In this document: piece after piece, positions 14,698-23,687 of the stretch
Layout of the letters: every line of letters starts with the position of its first letter
How positions within the stretch are numbered: position 1 is the first letter of the stretch
Assembly: GCA_005884765.1 (NCBI GenBank)
Contig: VAZV01000133.1
Location: 115,783 to 179,782 of the forward strand
Length of the DNA: 64,000 bases
Reading direction: 5' to 3'
Source: Alphaproteobacteria bacterium
GTDB taxonomy: Bacteria; Pseudomonadota; Alphaproteobacteria; Rhizobiales; Xanthobacteraceae
The notes under the pieces: model-generated
Database searches by the model: none
What the model was told of the DNA's origin: nothing
The model's input: the letters and a program-made list of their open reading frames with translations, nothing else
Program-made: the position numbers and the translations under genes

Positions 14698-15273
14698 TCA
14701 TGCGTCCTTGGTGCGCATGGTCCGGAACGTAATCGAATAGCGGCGCTGCTCCACCGGCGGAATGCTGTGCTCCCAGACTTCGCGGGCCTCGCCATCCATC
14801 GAATAGAGCGAGCGCGGCTCGGCGCTCAGCGTGAAACGCTCCCATCTTTCGCCCTGGCGGCGGCGAAAACGAAATCTGGAAGGACCGCCCAGCGAAAGCC
14901 CGAAAACCTTGTCGAAATGCGGCTTGTCGCGATGCCATCCGATGCCGACGCCGACATCATATTCGGTGCAGAGGATTTGCCGCACGCTGCCCTCCGGCAG
15001 GTGCCCGAAATCTTCCACCCTACCCGCGATGGCGGTAAGCCAGACCGGGATCGGCTCGGGCTCTTGCAGCTTTTGCAGCGTGTAATCATAGCGATAGCCG
15101 AACGACTTCACCCGCCGGTGACCTTCGAAGGCACCGAACTGAAACGGCTGCAACGGCAATTCCGCGATGCGCGCGATCAATTCCCGCTCCATCTCCGCTG
15201 AGGCGAAGTCAGGCGTGTAACGTAGCCCGTTGGGGCGGGGACTCTGATCTTCAAACAACGCGAGCTGGGACAC
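14698..15273 (-). CDS. AlkB-like 2-oxoglutarate/Fe(II) dioxygenase
   Basis: A 191-residue dioxygenase related to AlkB, likely acting in oxidative demethylation of alkylated nucleic acid bases. Iron ligands are H114 and D116 (GWHRDKPHFD) and H169 (EHSIPP), with the 2-oxoglutarate-binding Arg in RRYSITFR. The family's SFGYRYDY and LCTEYDVGVGIG stretches are present. It is shorter than E. coli AlkB (216) and closer to the ALKBH-like group without the long N-terminal extension. GTG start at 15273 with AGGACGGA upstream. Convergent with the lysozyme gene. Confidence 0.9.
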   Translation of the reverse strand: MSQLALFEDQSPRPNGLRYTPDFASAEMERELIARIAELPLQPFQFGAFEGHRRVKSFGYRYDYTLQKLQEPEPIPVWLTAIAGRVEDFGHLPEGSVRQILCTEYDVGVGIGWHRDKPHFDKVFGLSLGGPSRFRFRRRQGERWERFTLSAEPRSLYSMDGEAREVWEHSIPPVEQRRYSITFRTMRTKDA

Positions 15274-15461
15274 TGTTATGGGTCCGTCCTGATCGTCTTC
15301 AAGAGAGCCTCATGTGGGCGCATTTCGCGGAATTGAAAGTGCTTGCGGTGCATTGGGGTAAGGCGTTCCAGCCCTTGCGCCGGAGCGGGCAGCACCCGCG
15401 TTTTTTTTGGCTATCTCGGCGTCGCCGTCGCCTGTTATCAAAGGCGCAGGGAGGAGCACTG

Positions 15462-15773
15462 ATGATTACCGCCATTGTTCTCTATGACCTGCCGCCGTCG
15501 ATCGGTTTTGAGCAATGCCGCGAGCATTTCGCCAAAATCGCGCCCGATTTCCTGAAAGCCAAAGGTTTCCTCCGCAAGCAGTTTATCTGCCACAAGGAAG
15601 GCGGCGTCGCCGGCGGCGTCTACATGTGGGAAAGTGAAGCGGATGCGGACGCTTTCTACAACGGCCCCTGGCGCGATGGCATTCGCGCCCGCTACGGCAA
15701 CGACCCGAAGATCCAGTATTTCGAGACGGTCGCGCTGACCGACAAGGCAACGGGTAAGGCCGGCGCGATCTAG
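15462..15773 (+). CDS. YdhR-like monooxygenase-fold protein (ABM superfamily)
   Basis: A 103-residue protein with the dimeric ferredoxin-like beta-alpha-beta fold: an opening strand MITAIVLYDLP, helix IGFEQCREHFAKIAPDFL, strand KQFICHKEGGVAGGVYMWES and helix EADADAFYNGPWRDGIRARYG. This pattern matches putative mono-oxygenase YdhR. Substrate and cofactor are unknown. GGGAGGAG lies 5-8 nt before the ATG at 15462. It converges on the dihydropyrimidinase gene with a 15-nt gap. Confidence 0.8.
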   Translation: MITAIVLYDLPPSIGFEQCREHFAKIAPDFLKAKGFLRKQFICHKEGGVAGGVYMWESEADADAFYNGPWRDGIRARYGNDPKIQYFETVALTDKATGKAGAI

Positions 15774-15788
15774 TTTTTTGGCGATGCC

Positions 15789-17246
15789 TTAGGGAGTCAC
15801 CTCGGCGCGTCGTACCGCCTTCGGCGCGGTCTGCTCTTTCCAGGTCGAATTGGCGACGTGGACCGCAGCGAACGGCGGTCGTTCGATATAACGTCCGTCG
15901 CCCTTCTCGGCGCGAAGCTCGCCGTCGGCCCAGGCGATCTTGCCACGCGAGATCGTGACCACCGGCGCGCCCAGGCAAGCAAAACCCTCGAACACATTGT
16001 AGTCGATGCGGCTCAACTGGCTTTTGGCGGTGATGGTTTTGGTTACCGATGGATCCCACACCACGATGTCGGCGTCCGAGCCCGCATCGATGCGCCCCTT
16101 TCTCGGATAGATATTGAGGATGCGGGCGATATTGGCCGAGGTCACGGCGACGAATTCTTCCCTCGTCAATCGCCCGGTATTGACGCCTGCGGTCCACAGT
16201 AGCGGCATGCGGTCCTCGAGACCGCCGGTGCCGTTCGGGATCTTGCGGAAATCGCCAATGCCGAGCCGCTTTTGCTCCGTTGTGAAAGCGCAGTGATCGG
16301 TCGCGACCACCTGGAGCGAGCCTGATTGCAGTCCGGCCCACAGGCTGTCCTGATGCGAGGCGTCGCGGAAGGGCGGCGACATCACGCGCCGCGCGGCATA
16401 GTCCCAGCTCTTGTTTTGATATTCGCTCGCATCGAGCAGGAGATGCTGGATCAACGGCTCGCCATAGACGCGCTTGCCGCTGGCGCGGGCGCGCGCGATC
16501 GCCCCGTGCGACTGGTGGCAGCTGGTATGTACGACATAGAGCGGCGCGCCGGTCATGTCCGCAATCATGATGGCGCGGTTGGTGGCCTCGCCCTCAACTT
16601 CCGGCGGGCGCGAATAAGCGTGGCCCTCCGGGCCGGTGACGCCGCGCTCGAGTAGGACTTCCTGCATGCGCGCGACGACGTCGCCGTTCTCGGCGTGCAC
16701 CAGCGGCAGGGCGCCGAGCTTGGCGCAGCGCGCAAACGAGTTGTAGAGCTCGTCGTCGTTCACCATCAACGCGCCTTTGTAGGCCATGAAGTGCTTGAAG
16801 GTGTTGATTCCGTAGGTCTTGACCACGATCTCCATCTCGTCGAACACCTGCTTTCCCCACGACGTCACCGCCATGTGGAAGCCGTAGTCGGAAGCGGCTT
16901 TCTCCGACTTGCGCCGCCAGTCCTGATACGCGGCGAGCATCGACTGCCCGGGATCGGGAATGCAGAAATCGACGACCATGGTGGTGCCGCCGGAAAGTGC
17001 CGCCTTGGTGCCCCATTCGAAATCATCCGCCGAGACGCTGCCCATGAACGCGAGTTCGAGATGGGTGTGCGGATCGATGCCGCCCGGCATCACACAGCAA
17101 CCGCCGGCGTCGATCACTTGCGCATCGGCGGGGGCGTCGAGCGCCACGCCGATTGCGACAATGGTCTCGCCGTCGATGAGAACGTCGGCACGGCGCGAAT
17201 GATCGTGATTCACGACCGTGCCGCCGCGGACGATAAGAGCTGTCAT
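15789..17246 (-). CDS. hydA: Dihydropyrimidinase / D-hydantoinase
   Basis: A 485-residue cyclic amidohydrolase that opens dihydropyrimidine or hydantoin rings to N-carbamoyl amino acids in reductive pyrimidine breakdown. Metal ligands H60 and H62 (GGIDPHTHLE), the Lys in INTFKHFMAYK that is carboxylated in the family (about K151), and the His residues of PLVHAENGD and VVHTSCHQSHG are in place; the late VVATDHCAFTTEQK gives the catalytic Asp. The ATG at 17246 has GGAGA upstream and starts the conserved ALIVRGG strand. It lies alone, without beta-ureidopropionase or dihydropyrimidine dehydrogenase genes in view. Confidence 0.92.
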   Translation of the reverse strand: MTALIVRGGTVVNHDHSRRADVLIDGETIVAIGVALDAPADAQVIDAGGCCVMPGGIDPHTHLELAFMGSVSADDFEWGTKAALSGGTTMVVDFCIPDPGQSMLAAYQDWRRKSEKAASDYGFHMAVTSWGKQVFDEMEIVVKTYGINTFKHFMAYKGALMVNDDELYNSFARCAKLGALPLVHAENGDVVARMQEVLLERGVTGPEGHAYSRPPEVEGEATNRAIMIADMTGAPLYVVHTSCHQSHGAIARARASGKRVYGEPLIQHLLLDASEYQNKSWDYAARRVMSPPFRDASHQDSLWAGLQSGSLQVVATDHCAFTTEQKRLGIGDFRKIPNGTGGLEDRMPLLWTAGVNTGRLTREEFVAVTSANIARILNIYPRKGRIDAGSDADIVVWDPSVTKTITAKSQLSRIDYNVFEGFACLGAPVVTISRGKIAWADGELRAEKGDGRYIERPPFAAVHVANSTWKEQTAPKAVRRAEVTP

Positions 17247-17353
17247 GGCATCTCCGAACAGGCAAGTTGCAGGGATGGCCTGCGCGTTGCCATCCTCGTG
17301 CCGCAGCCTAGCTTGCAATTCTCGGCTATTTCAATTCCTGAAATTGCTTCCGC

Positions 17354-17716
17354 TCAATCTTCGAGCATTCGCACCTTGATGCCGAGTTGCGGCGCCGACG
17401 ACAGGCCCCACGCAAACAGCGCTTCGAGAACCGGCCGCAAGGACCGGCCTCGTGCCGTCAATGCGTAGATGACGCGGGCCCGGCCGCCGCCATCCGCCCG
17501 CCGGCTTTTGCGTTCGAGCAGGCCGCTGCGTTCGAGGTCGCGTAACCTTTCTGTCAGCATCTTATCGCTGAGGGCCGGGATGCTCTTGCGCAATTCTCCG
17601 TAAGCCAGAGCGCCGCTTTTCAATCGGGCCAGAATGATCGTCTTCCATTTGCCGGACAGCACATCAAGCGTGAGTTCCGTCGGACAGCCGACCGTCGCAG
17701 GGAGCTTGTTCGCCAT
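17354..17716 (-). CDS. HxlR-family transcriptional regulator
   Basis: A 120-residue winged-helix regulator: CPTELTLDVLSGKWKTIILARL at residues 9-31 (the defining Cys and GKW motif), then YGELRKSIPALSDKMLTERLRDLERSGLLER and a wing in RVIYALTARGRSL. HxlR proteins respond to aldehydes, quinones or redox signals, and the N-terminal Cys is the usual sensor. It is divergent from a small YciI/muconolactone-isomerase-like gene and an isochorismatase-fold gene, which it plausibly controls. Confidence 0.93.
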   Translation of the reverse strand: MANKLPATVGCPTELTLDVLSGKWKTIILARLKSGALAYGELRKSIPALSDKMLTERLRDLERSGLLERKSRRADGGGRARVIYALTARGRSLRPVLEALFAWGLSSAPQLGIKVRMLED

Positions 17717-17843
17717 TCGCTTCGTCCCGAGTTGTCGTTTCGAAAACAGCTAGCAGCGATCGGGCGACTTACCAACCGGTGCGTTGCGAACGCTACGCTG
17801 CCGACCTAAAGAACACGCCGTTCGCAGCGGTAAGGAGGCAAAA

Positions 17844-18182
17844 ATGAAGATCATCGCGTATGACCGCTTCAAGCCAGGCGTGACGCTTGAAACCATTCAA
17901 CCCTACATCCGGGAAGAGGTCTCGAACGTGTTCCGGCTTTGGAAGGCGGGCATCGTTCGTGAGAATTACGCGCGCGCCGACGAGGCCGGCGTGGTCATTG
18001 TGTTCGAATGCGATAGTATCGCGCAGGCGAAGGCTTATGTCGACGACTTTCCGCTTTCCCGGCACGGCTTCCTAGAATGGTTTTTCATCCCGCTTGATGC
18101 GCCGCTACCGCTGGAATATTTGTTCGATCCTTCGGTCGACGTGAAACCGCCATTTGATCGAACCATGCAGCGCAACCGATGA
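17844..18182 (+). CDS. Small ferredoxin-like-fold protein (muconolactone isomerase/YciI-like)
   Basis: A 112-residue protein beginning MKIIAYDRFKPGVTLETI. Predicted order strand, helix (QPYIREEVSNVFRLWKAGIV), strand (GVVIVFECDS), helix (AQAKAYVDDFP) and a final hydrophobic region fits a dimeric alpha-beta barrel like muconolactone isomerase or YciI, but no catalytic signature is visible. AAGGAGG lies 4-5 nt before the ATG. The next gene starts 9 nt downstream, so the two are co-transcribed; the divergent HxlR gene is the likely regulator. Confidence 0.7.
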   Translation: MKIIAYDRFKPGVTLETIQPYIREEVSNVFRLWKAGIVRENYARADEAGVVIVFECDSIAQAKAYVDDFPLSRHGFLEWFFIPLDAPLPLEYLFDPSVDVKPPFDRTMQRNR

Positions 18183-18191
18183 GGCCGCACC

Positions 18192-18854
18192 TTGCCAGCG
18201 CACATTTTCCATCTTGAGATTCCGCAATCGCTGGAGGACGTGTGCGACCGCAGGCGCATGGCACTGATCGTCTACGACATGCAGGCCGGCATTGTCAGCC
18301 AGATCAGCAACGGTGAGGAAATCACCAACCGTGTCGCGCGAGTGCTCGCGGCTGCGCGCAGAGCCGGCGTACGTGTGGTCTTCACCCGGCACATGTCGTT
18401 GCCGAAGGAGTTGATGGGCGCCTCCCAGTACCGGATGGCGATGGCCTGGCAGCGGGTGAGCGATCCCGCTGCAGTCGAACCCTGGTTTCTGCGCGACTCA
18501 CCCGGGTTTTCGATCGTGCCTCAACTTGCGCCGCTGCCAAGCGAGGCCGTCTTCGACAAGCTCGCAATGTCCGCATTCGAAGGCACGCCTCTCGCCATGG
18601 CGCTGCGCGATTGCGGAATCCTTGCCGTCGCAATCTGCGGCATTGCCATGGAGGTCGGCGTGGAGCCGACTGTGAAGCACGCAGCCGATCTCGGCTTTGT
18701 GCCCGTCGTCGTGACGGATGCCTGCGGCGCCGGGCACGACGAAGCGGCCCGACGCTCTATCGCCGCGATGACTTTCACGGGCGATGCGATCCTGACCGAT
18801 GTAGAGACGTTTTGCGCGCAGCTTGGGCGCGGCGAAACTTCAGGCGTCTCATGA
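18192..18854 (+). CDS. Isochorismatase-fold hydrolase lacking the catalytic Cys
   Basis: A 220-residue member of the isochorismatase-like superfamily. Catalytic D29 (LIVYDMQAG) and K123 (VFDKLAMSAFEGT) are present, but where cysteine hydrolases have the V-C-V nucleophile the sequence reads AMEVGVEPT, with G156. Gly at this place occurs in true isochorismatases such as PhzD, which hydrolyse vinyl ethers without a nucleophilic Cys. The TTG at 18192 has GAGG about 6 nt upstream; an internal ATG at 18258 would drop the first 22 residues. It overlaps the end of the convergent FAD-dehydrogenase gene by 6 nt. Confidence 0.85.
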   Translation: MPAHIFHLEIPQSLEDVCDRRRMALIVYDMQAGIVSQISNGEEITNRVARVLAAARRAGVRVVFTRHMSLPKELMGASQYRMAMAWQRVSDPAAVEPWFLRDSPGFSIVPQLAPLPSEAVFDKLAMSAFEGTPLAMALRDCGILAVAICGIAMEVGVEPTVKHAADLGFVPVVVTDACGAGHDEAARRSIAAMTFTGDAILTDVETFCAQLGRGETSGVS

Positions 18855-20573
18855 AACGTCGCCGGCTGGATCTGCCCCAGCCAGATGCCGTCCCGCGATA
18901 TAAGCGAACGTCAGCGCCGGGCCGAGCGTGATCCCAGCGCCGGGATAATTGCCGCCCATGATGCTCGCCATGTCGTTGCCTACGGCATAGAGGCCTGCGA
19001 TCGGGCGGCCTCCCGCGTCGAGCGCGCGCGCACTGGCGTCGGTCTTGATGCCAGCATAGGTGCCGAGGTCGCCGATCACCAGCTTGATCGCGTAGAACGG
19101 GCCATCCTTGATCGGCGCGACGCAAGGGTTAGGCCCGTGCAGCGCGTCGCCCTGGTATCGGTTGTAGGCGCGCGAGCCTTTACCGAACGCGGGGTCGCGG
19201 CCTTCAGCGGCGGTCTTGTTGAAATCAGCGACCGTTGCCGTGAGCCCGTTCGCATCGATGCCGGCCTGCGCCGCGAGCTCGGCCAGAGTCCTGCCGCGCT
19301 TGAGATATCCGGTGCGCAGATGGCGGCGAAGCGGCATCGGAAACGGCGGCACGCAGCCGAGGCCATATTTGCGAAGCGCGCGATGATCGCAAATTAGAAA
19401 CGCCGCGATCTCCTCGCCCGGCCTTGCGGCCTTCGTCATGGCCTGGACGAAGTCATGGTAGGAATTGCCTTCATTGGCAAAGCGCGACCCCTCGCGCGTC
19501 ACCGCAATGACGCCGGGCTTGGCGCGGTCGATGAAATGCGGCATCACGCCTTGGCTCGCGTCTTTGCGCACCGTGATCGATACCGGCACCCAGGCCGCGG
19601 CATTCGGCAAGGTATTCTCGACGCGCCCGCCGGCTGTCTCCGCCAGCCGCAATCCATCGCCGGTATTGCCGGCAGGTCCCGGCGACCAATGTTCATTACC
19701 GGTCGGCGCATGCGGGAACATCGCCTTGCGCCGCTCGACGTCGTGCGGAAAGCCGCCGCAGGCGAGGACGACGCCGCGTTTGGCGTTGACGCGAATGAGG
19801 CGTCCTGCTTTTTTCACCATCGCACCGCGCACCGCGCCATCCTCGGTGATCAGCCCGCGCACCGGCGATGATAGCCATAACGGGATATTCAGGTCGAACG
19901 CCGACTTGGCCAGCCGGCCTGTGAGCGCATTGCCGTTGGTCAGCGTCATGCCGCGCCCGTGGCGCATCACATCCAAAAAATGTTTCGACAGGCGCCTGGC
20001 GACATAAAACGCGGAAGCCAGCGATTTGGTAGCGCGCATGAAATGCACGATGTCCTTGCCGGAGCCGAGCATGATGCCGAATATCGTCAGTTCGGGCAGG
20101 GGGCGGCCGATGTCCTTGATGTGAGCGCCCAATTCGCGGCCGTCGAACGGGCGCGTCACCATCGAACGGCCGCCTTGCGCGCCGCCGGGTGCTTCGGCGT
20201 GGTAGTCCGGAAAGGTCAGCGGCATGTCGAAGCGCACGGCCGTGTTGGTGGTGAAGAAATCGACGGCCTCTGGCCCCGCGGTCAGGAAAGCATCCACCCG
20301 CGCGGCATCAAAGCTGTTGCCGGCCTCATGGCGCAAATACGTCCGTGCCTGATCCGCATCCTCGACGATGCCCCAGGCGTGCGCGAGGCGCGTGCGAGGG
20401 ATCCAGAGCCAGCCGCCGGAGCGCGCCGTGGTGCCGCCAAAGTGCGGCTCCATTTCGACGATCAGGACATTGAGCCCATGGTGCCCGGCGGTGACCGCGG
20501 CCGATAGGCCGGCGCAGCCGGAGCCGACCACCAGCGCATCGCATTCGTAAGTTTCGTGCTCGCTGCCTGCCAC
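18849..20573 (-). CDS. FAD-binding dehydrogenase (fumarate reductase/3-ketosteroid dehydrogenase type)
   Basis: A 574-residue flavoprotein of the FAD_binding_2 family. The Rossmann motif CDALVVGSGCAGLSAAVTA lies near residue 12, followed by VEMEPHFGGTTARSGGWLWIP, the usual start of KstD/KsdD-like enzymes, and the C-terminal GLYAVGNDMASIMGGNYPGAGITLGPALTFAYIAG that contacts FAD. Such enzymes remove hydrogen from steroid- or terpenoid-like ketones or reduce enoates. GTG at 20573 is chosen because AGGGA lies 5 nt upstream; a TTG ten codons earlier is possible. The divergent acyl-CoA ligase gene suggests joint catabolism of a lipid-like acid. Confidence 0.88.
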   Translation of the reverse strand: MAGSEHETYECDALVVGSGCAGLSAAVTAGHHGLNVLIVEMEPHFGGTTARSGGWLWIPRTRLAHAWGIVEDADQARTYLRHEAGNSFDAARVDAFLTAGPEAVDFFTTNTAVRFDMPLTFPDYHAEAPGGAQGGRSMVTRPFDGRELGAHIKDIGRPLPELTIFGIMLGSGKDIVHFMRATKSLASAFYVARRLSKHFLDVMRHGRGMTLTNGNALTGRLAKSAFDLNIPLWLSSPVRGLITEDGAVRGAMVKKAGRLIRVNAKRGVVLACGGFPHDVERRKAMFPHAPTGNEHWSPGPAGNTGDGLRLAETAGGRVENTLPNAAAWVPVSITVRKDASQGVMPHFIDRAKPGVIAVTREGSRFANEGNSYHDFVQAMTKAARPGEEIAAFLICDHRALRKYGLGCVPPFPMPLRRHLRTGYLKRGRTLAELAAQAGIDANGLTATVADFNKTAAEGRDPAFGKGSRAYNRYQGDALHGPNPCVAPIKDGPFYAIKLVIGDLGTYAGIKTDASARALDAGGRPIAGLYAVGNDMASIMGGNYPGAGITLGPALTFAYIAGRHLAGADPAGDVS

Positions 20574-20691
20574 GATTGTCCCTAATTCTCCAACGGCTCG
20601 CAATTGGATTTGGAGACGGCTAAGGAGTCAACCGGCACGCCCTCTTGCACCGGGCAGGGCGCCGGGGCAGTCTCAAGCGTGGAGGAGACGG

Positions 20692-22299
20692 ATGATGTTG
20701 ACGATGTCCCATGCTGCGGGTCCGAGCGAGCCTGTGGTTCGTGACATCACGCTGGGGGCGCTGCTGCAATGGGCGGCGGAAACCACGCCGGACCGGATTG
20801 CGCTGATCGCCGGCGTCCCCGATCGCGACAATCGCCGCCAATGGACCTACGCCGAGCTATACCTGCAGTCGTTGCGCACCGCGCGGGCGCTGCGATCCCG
20901 GTTTGAGCCGGGCGAACGGGTCGCGATCTGGGCGCACAACATTCCCCAATGGATCATGATGGAGTTTGGCGCCGCGATGGCCGGCGTCATCCTGGTGACC
21001 GTCAACCCGGGCTTAAGGTCGGGCGAGGTTGAATATATGTTGAAGCAGTCGCGCGCTGCCGGCGTGCTGGTGGTGCCGGAGTTCCGCGGCAATCCGATGC
21101 TGGCGACAGCCCAGGCGCTCGCTGCCCGCTGTCCGGAGTTGCGCGAGATCATCTGCTTCGACCAGTGGGACGCATTTCTGGCCTCGGGCGACATCGCAAA
21201 GCCGAAACTTCCGGCCGTGCGATCGACCGACCCGGTGATGATCCAGTACACGTCCGGCACCACCGGATTCCCGAAAGGCGCGCTATTGCACCATCGCGGG
21301 CTCGTCAACAACGGGGCGCATACGGCGGACCGCGCCGGCATCGCCGACGGCGCCGTTCAGGTCACCACCATGCCGCTGTTCCATACCGGCGGTTGCGTTT
21401 GCTGCGTGCTCGGCGCGGTCTCCAAGCGCGCCACACAGGTGCTGGTCGAGGCCTTTGACCCCGGGCTCGTGATCGAGCTGACTGCCAGCTATCGCGCCAA
21501 TGCGATGCTCGGCGTGCCGACTATGCTGGTTGCAATGATGGAGCATGCGAATTTCGCCGCGGCCGATCTTTCCTCGCTCAAAGCGATCTATTCCGGCGGC
21601 TCGACGGTGCCGGCCGCGATCGTGACCGCGCTTGAACAGAAATTGGGGGCACCGTTCACCATCGTGTTCGGCCAGACCGAATGCTCGCCGGTAGCGACGA
21701 TGACCTGGGCCACCGACACGATCGCCGACAAGGCCAACACCATCGGCACGCCGATGCCGAACGTCGAGGTGAAGATCGTCAATCCGGACACCGGCCAGAC
21801 CGTCCCGATCGGCGAGATCGGCGAGATCTGCACGCGCGGCTACCACGTGATGCACGGTTACTTCGAGGACGACGCGGCGACCGCGGCCGCCATCGATTCC
21901 GAGGGCTGGCTGCATACCGGCGATCTCGGTGCGATGGATGGGCGCGGCTACTGCACGGTCGAGGGCAGGCTGAAGGACATGATCATCCGCGGCGGCGAGA
22001 ATATTTATCCGCGCGAGCTCGAGGAGTTGCTGTTTCGCCATCCGAGCGTCGGCGACGTCGCCGTCGTTGGCCTGCCTGATCCGAAATGGGGCGAGGTGGT
22101 CGCAGCCTTCATCCGCCCGGCGCCCAGCGTGAAAATCGAAAAGGAAGAGCTGCATAATTATCTGCGGGAACATCTCGCCCCGCACAAAACGCCGCGCCAC
22201 TGGTTCGTGGTCGACGCCATGCCGCTGACGGGATCCGGCAAGATCCAGAAATTCAAGTTGCGTGAGCAATGGTCGAAGGGCGAGATGCGGGAGCTTTGA
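20692..22299 (+). CDS. AMP-dependent acyl-CoA synthetase (medium/long-chain fatty-acid type)
   Basis: A 535-residue adenylate-forming ligase that activates a carboxylic acid with ATP and CoA. The AMP-binding loop MIQYTSGTTGFPKGALL begins near residue 183, FGQTECSP is the A5 motif, HTGDLGAMDGRGYCTVEGRLKDMIIRGGENIYP covers A7-A8, and the final lysine is in GSGKIQKFKL. The sequence is close to FadD3/AcsA-like ligases acting on fatty or cyclic acids. GGAGGAG lies about 5 nt before ATG 20692. It is divergent from the KstD-like dehydrogenase, with 118 nt between them for both promoters. Confidence 0.93.
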   Translation: MMLTMSHAAGPSEPVVRDITLGALLQWAAETTPDRIALIAGVPDRDNRRQWTYAELYLQSLRTARALRSRFEPGERVAIWAHNIPQWIMMEFGAAMAGVILVTVNPGLRSGEVEYMLKQSRAAGVLVVPEFRGNPMLATAQALAARCPELREIICFDQWDAFLASGDIAKPKLPAVRSTDPVMIQYTSGTTGFPKGALLHHRGLVNNGAHTADRAGIADGAVQVTTMPLFHTGGCVCCVLGAVSKRATQVLVEAFDPGLVIELTASYRANAMLGVPTMLVAMMEHANFAAADLSSLKAIYSGGSTVPAAIVTALEQKLGAPFTIVFGQTECSPVATMTWATDTIADKANTIGTPMPNVEVKIVNPDTGQTVPIGEIGEICTRGYHVMHGYFEDDAATAAAIDSEGWLHTGDLGAMDGRGYCTVEGRLKDMIIRGGENIYPRELEELLFRHPSVGDVAVVGLPDPKWGEVVAAFIRPAPSVKIEKEELHNYLREHLAPHKTPRHWFVVDAMPLTGSGKIQKFKLREQWSKGEMREL

Positions 22300-22352
22300 T
22301 GCCACCGCTTACTTCGCCGCCGCGTATCCACCCGGGCGCATGAGCGGCACTG

Positions 22353-22835
22353 CTACGATCCGGGAATCCCGGTTGCTTGGCGTATCTCCGCGAGGTAGCC
22401 GCCGATACGCGCATGGCGTCCAACGCTCTCTCTGCCAAGACTGATCCGCGTGCCGTTACGGCATTCGAGCCAGGCCTCCCAATATTCCGACGATTCGCTG
22501 TCGCTCTCCTTCACGGCCGACAGCGCCGCCACTTCGGCGAAGCCGAACGCGCGGGGCGCTCCAAACCATGGCCGCTCGCAATCAACAGTCAGGCGCCGAA
22601 GATCGCAATCGAACTCGACCGTCACCGGCAAATCGGCGAGCCAAAAATAGCCTAAAAGGGCCAACGCTATGATCGAGGGTACGACGACGGCGACGGTCGT
22701 CGTCTTGGCGTCCATGGTCTGGTGCGCGCCTATGGTCATGCCGCCGAGCCCAGCACCGACGAGCACAAGCCGCCGAAGCGGGCTGACGGCGTAGCGAAGA
22801 ACCAGCTTGTCTTCGTTCTTGGTCAGCGAAAACAT
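22353..22835 (-). CDS. Hypothetical inner-membrane protein
   Basis: A 160-residue protein with two adjacent membrane spans (about residues 20-38 and 45-66: LRRLVLVGAGLGGMTIG and VAVVVPSIIALALLGYFWLA) followed by a soluble beta-rich domain with TVEFDCDLRRLTVDCERPWFG and a Trp-containing WEAWLECRNGTRISLG. The pattern resembles small PH-domain-like membrane proteins, but I do not recognise the family. ATG 22835 is the first start before the spans; no strong ribosome-binding site. It converges with the acyl-CoA ligase. Confidence 0.6.
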   Translation of the reverse strand: MFSLTKNEDKLVLRYAVSPLRRLVLVGAGLGGMTIGAHQTMDAKTTTVAVVVPSIIALALLGYFWLADLPVTVEFDCDLRRLTVDCERPWFGAPRAFGFAEVAALSAVKESDSESSEYWEAWLECRNGTRISLGRESVGRHARIGGYLAEIRQATGIPGS

Positions 22836-22980
22836 CGCGATGGGACCCAACACACATTGCGATCCCACGGCTCGTCCCCGCCAAATCGCAGTACTCTTCC
22901 TACGCCGTCGAATGGTTCAAGGGCATGCCGTGAGAACACCGCCCGCTCGTGCAAATTCCGGCGGTTATGAGTTCACGGCT

Positions 22981-23457
22981 TTACTTCCCCGCCTCATACG
23001 AGCACTCGGCTCCGCCGCCGCCCTTTGCCTTGAGTTGGGCCGGATCGAGCGTGCAGTTCAGCTTCGAGAGGCTTTCAAAGTTGGAGCCCGCCGCGCCGTC
23101 TGCGGGAATGCCGGCCATGGCTTCCGTCGCAAATAGCTCGCTGGCCTCACGCCCCGAGAGCGTTTGTTTTTTTATCTTGAAGGTCACCTCGCAAGAGCGC
23201 GCGGTGATGTCGACATTGCTGGTCCGGCAGACAATCTTGTCCGCCATGACGGAAATCTTGCCCTTATAGGGGAAGTTGGGATCGCCCTTGAAGAATGCCG
23301 CGACCGCTTTCTTGTTGGCAGCCGGTAGTGGCGCGTACTGCGCCACGACGCCGGCGAGCGCGAGCGCCGCGGGTCCGGTGACCGAGGCGGCTGCTGCTTT
23401 CGACGCGCCGGTCAGCAAAAGCGAACAGGCCACAAAAGCCAACGGCGTGAACTTCAT
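22981..23457 (-). CDS. Hypothetical exported protein
   Basis: A 158-residue secreted or periplasmic protein with a clear Sec signal (MKFTPLAFVACSLLLTGASKAAAAS, cleavage near residue 24). The mature part contains four cysteines (VCRTS, SCEVTF, LNCTLD, ECSYE), suggesting two disulfides in the periplasm, and a Gly-rich KAKGGGGAECSYEAGK tail. No known domain is recognised. The ATG at 23457 has GGGGAG about 7 nt upstream. It faces the divergent amidohydrolase operon across about 230 nt. Confidence 0.65.
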   Translation of the reverse strand: MKFTPLAFVACSLLLTGASKAAAASVTGPAALALAGVVAQYAPLPAANKKAVAAFFKGDPNFPYKGKISVMADKIVCRTSNVDITARSCEVTFKIKKQTLSGREASELFATEAMAGIPADGAAGSNFESLSKLNCTLDPAQLKAKGGGGAECSYEAGK

Positions 23458-23687
23458 CTTGGGCTCCCCGGGCCGGACCAACGATACACGGCTTTGACGC
23501 TCGTTCGATGTTGCTATCTTTGAACAGCCATAGCTCGCATCCGCAAATCGTGAAAGGCCTGATCCGACCTTGATGGAGCGGAGAGCCAGCTATGCAGCTG
23601 GGCCCTTGCACTTGTGCCCCTGCAGGGGCACTCTTAAAGGTGCGGTGCGTGAACCGGCCGCCAAGAACGATATCTCAGGGAAGACCC

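Noticed and set aside
18849..20573. Long open frames on the opposite strand of the FAD dehydrogenase (and of many other genes)
   Set aside because: They are antisense shadows produced by high G+C; they lack ribosome-binding sites and any family resemblance, and codon bias favours the called strand.
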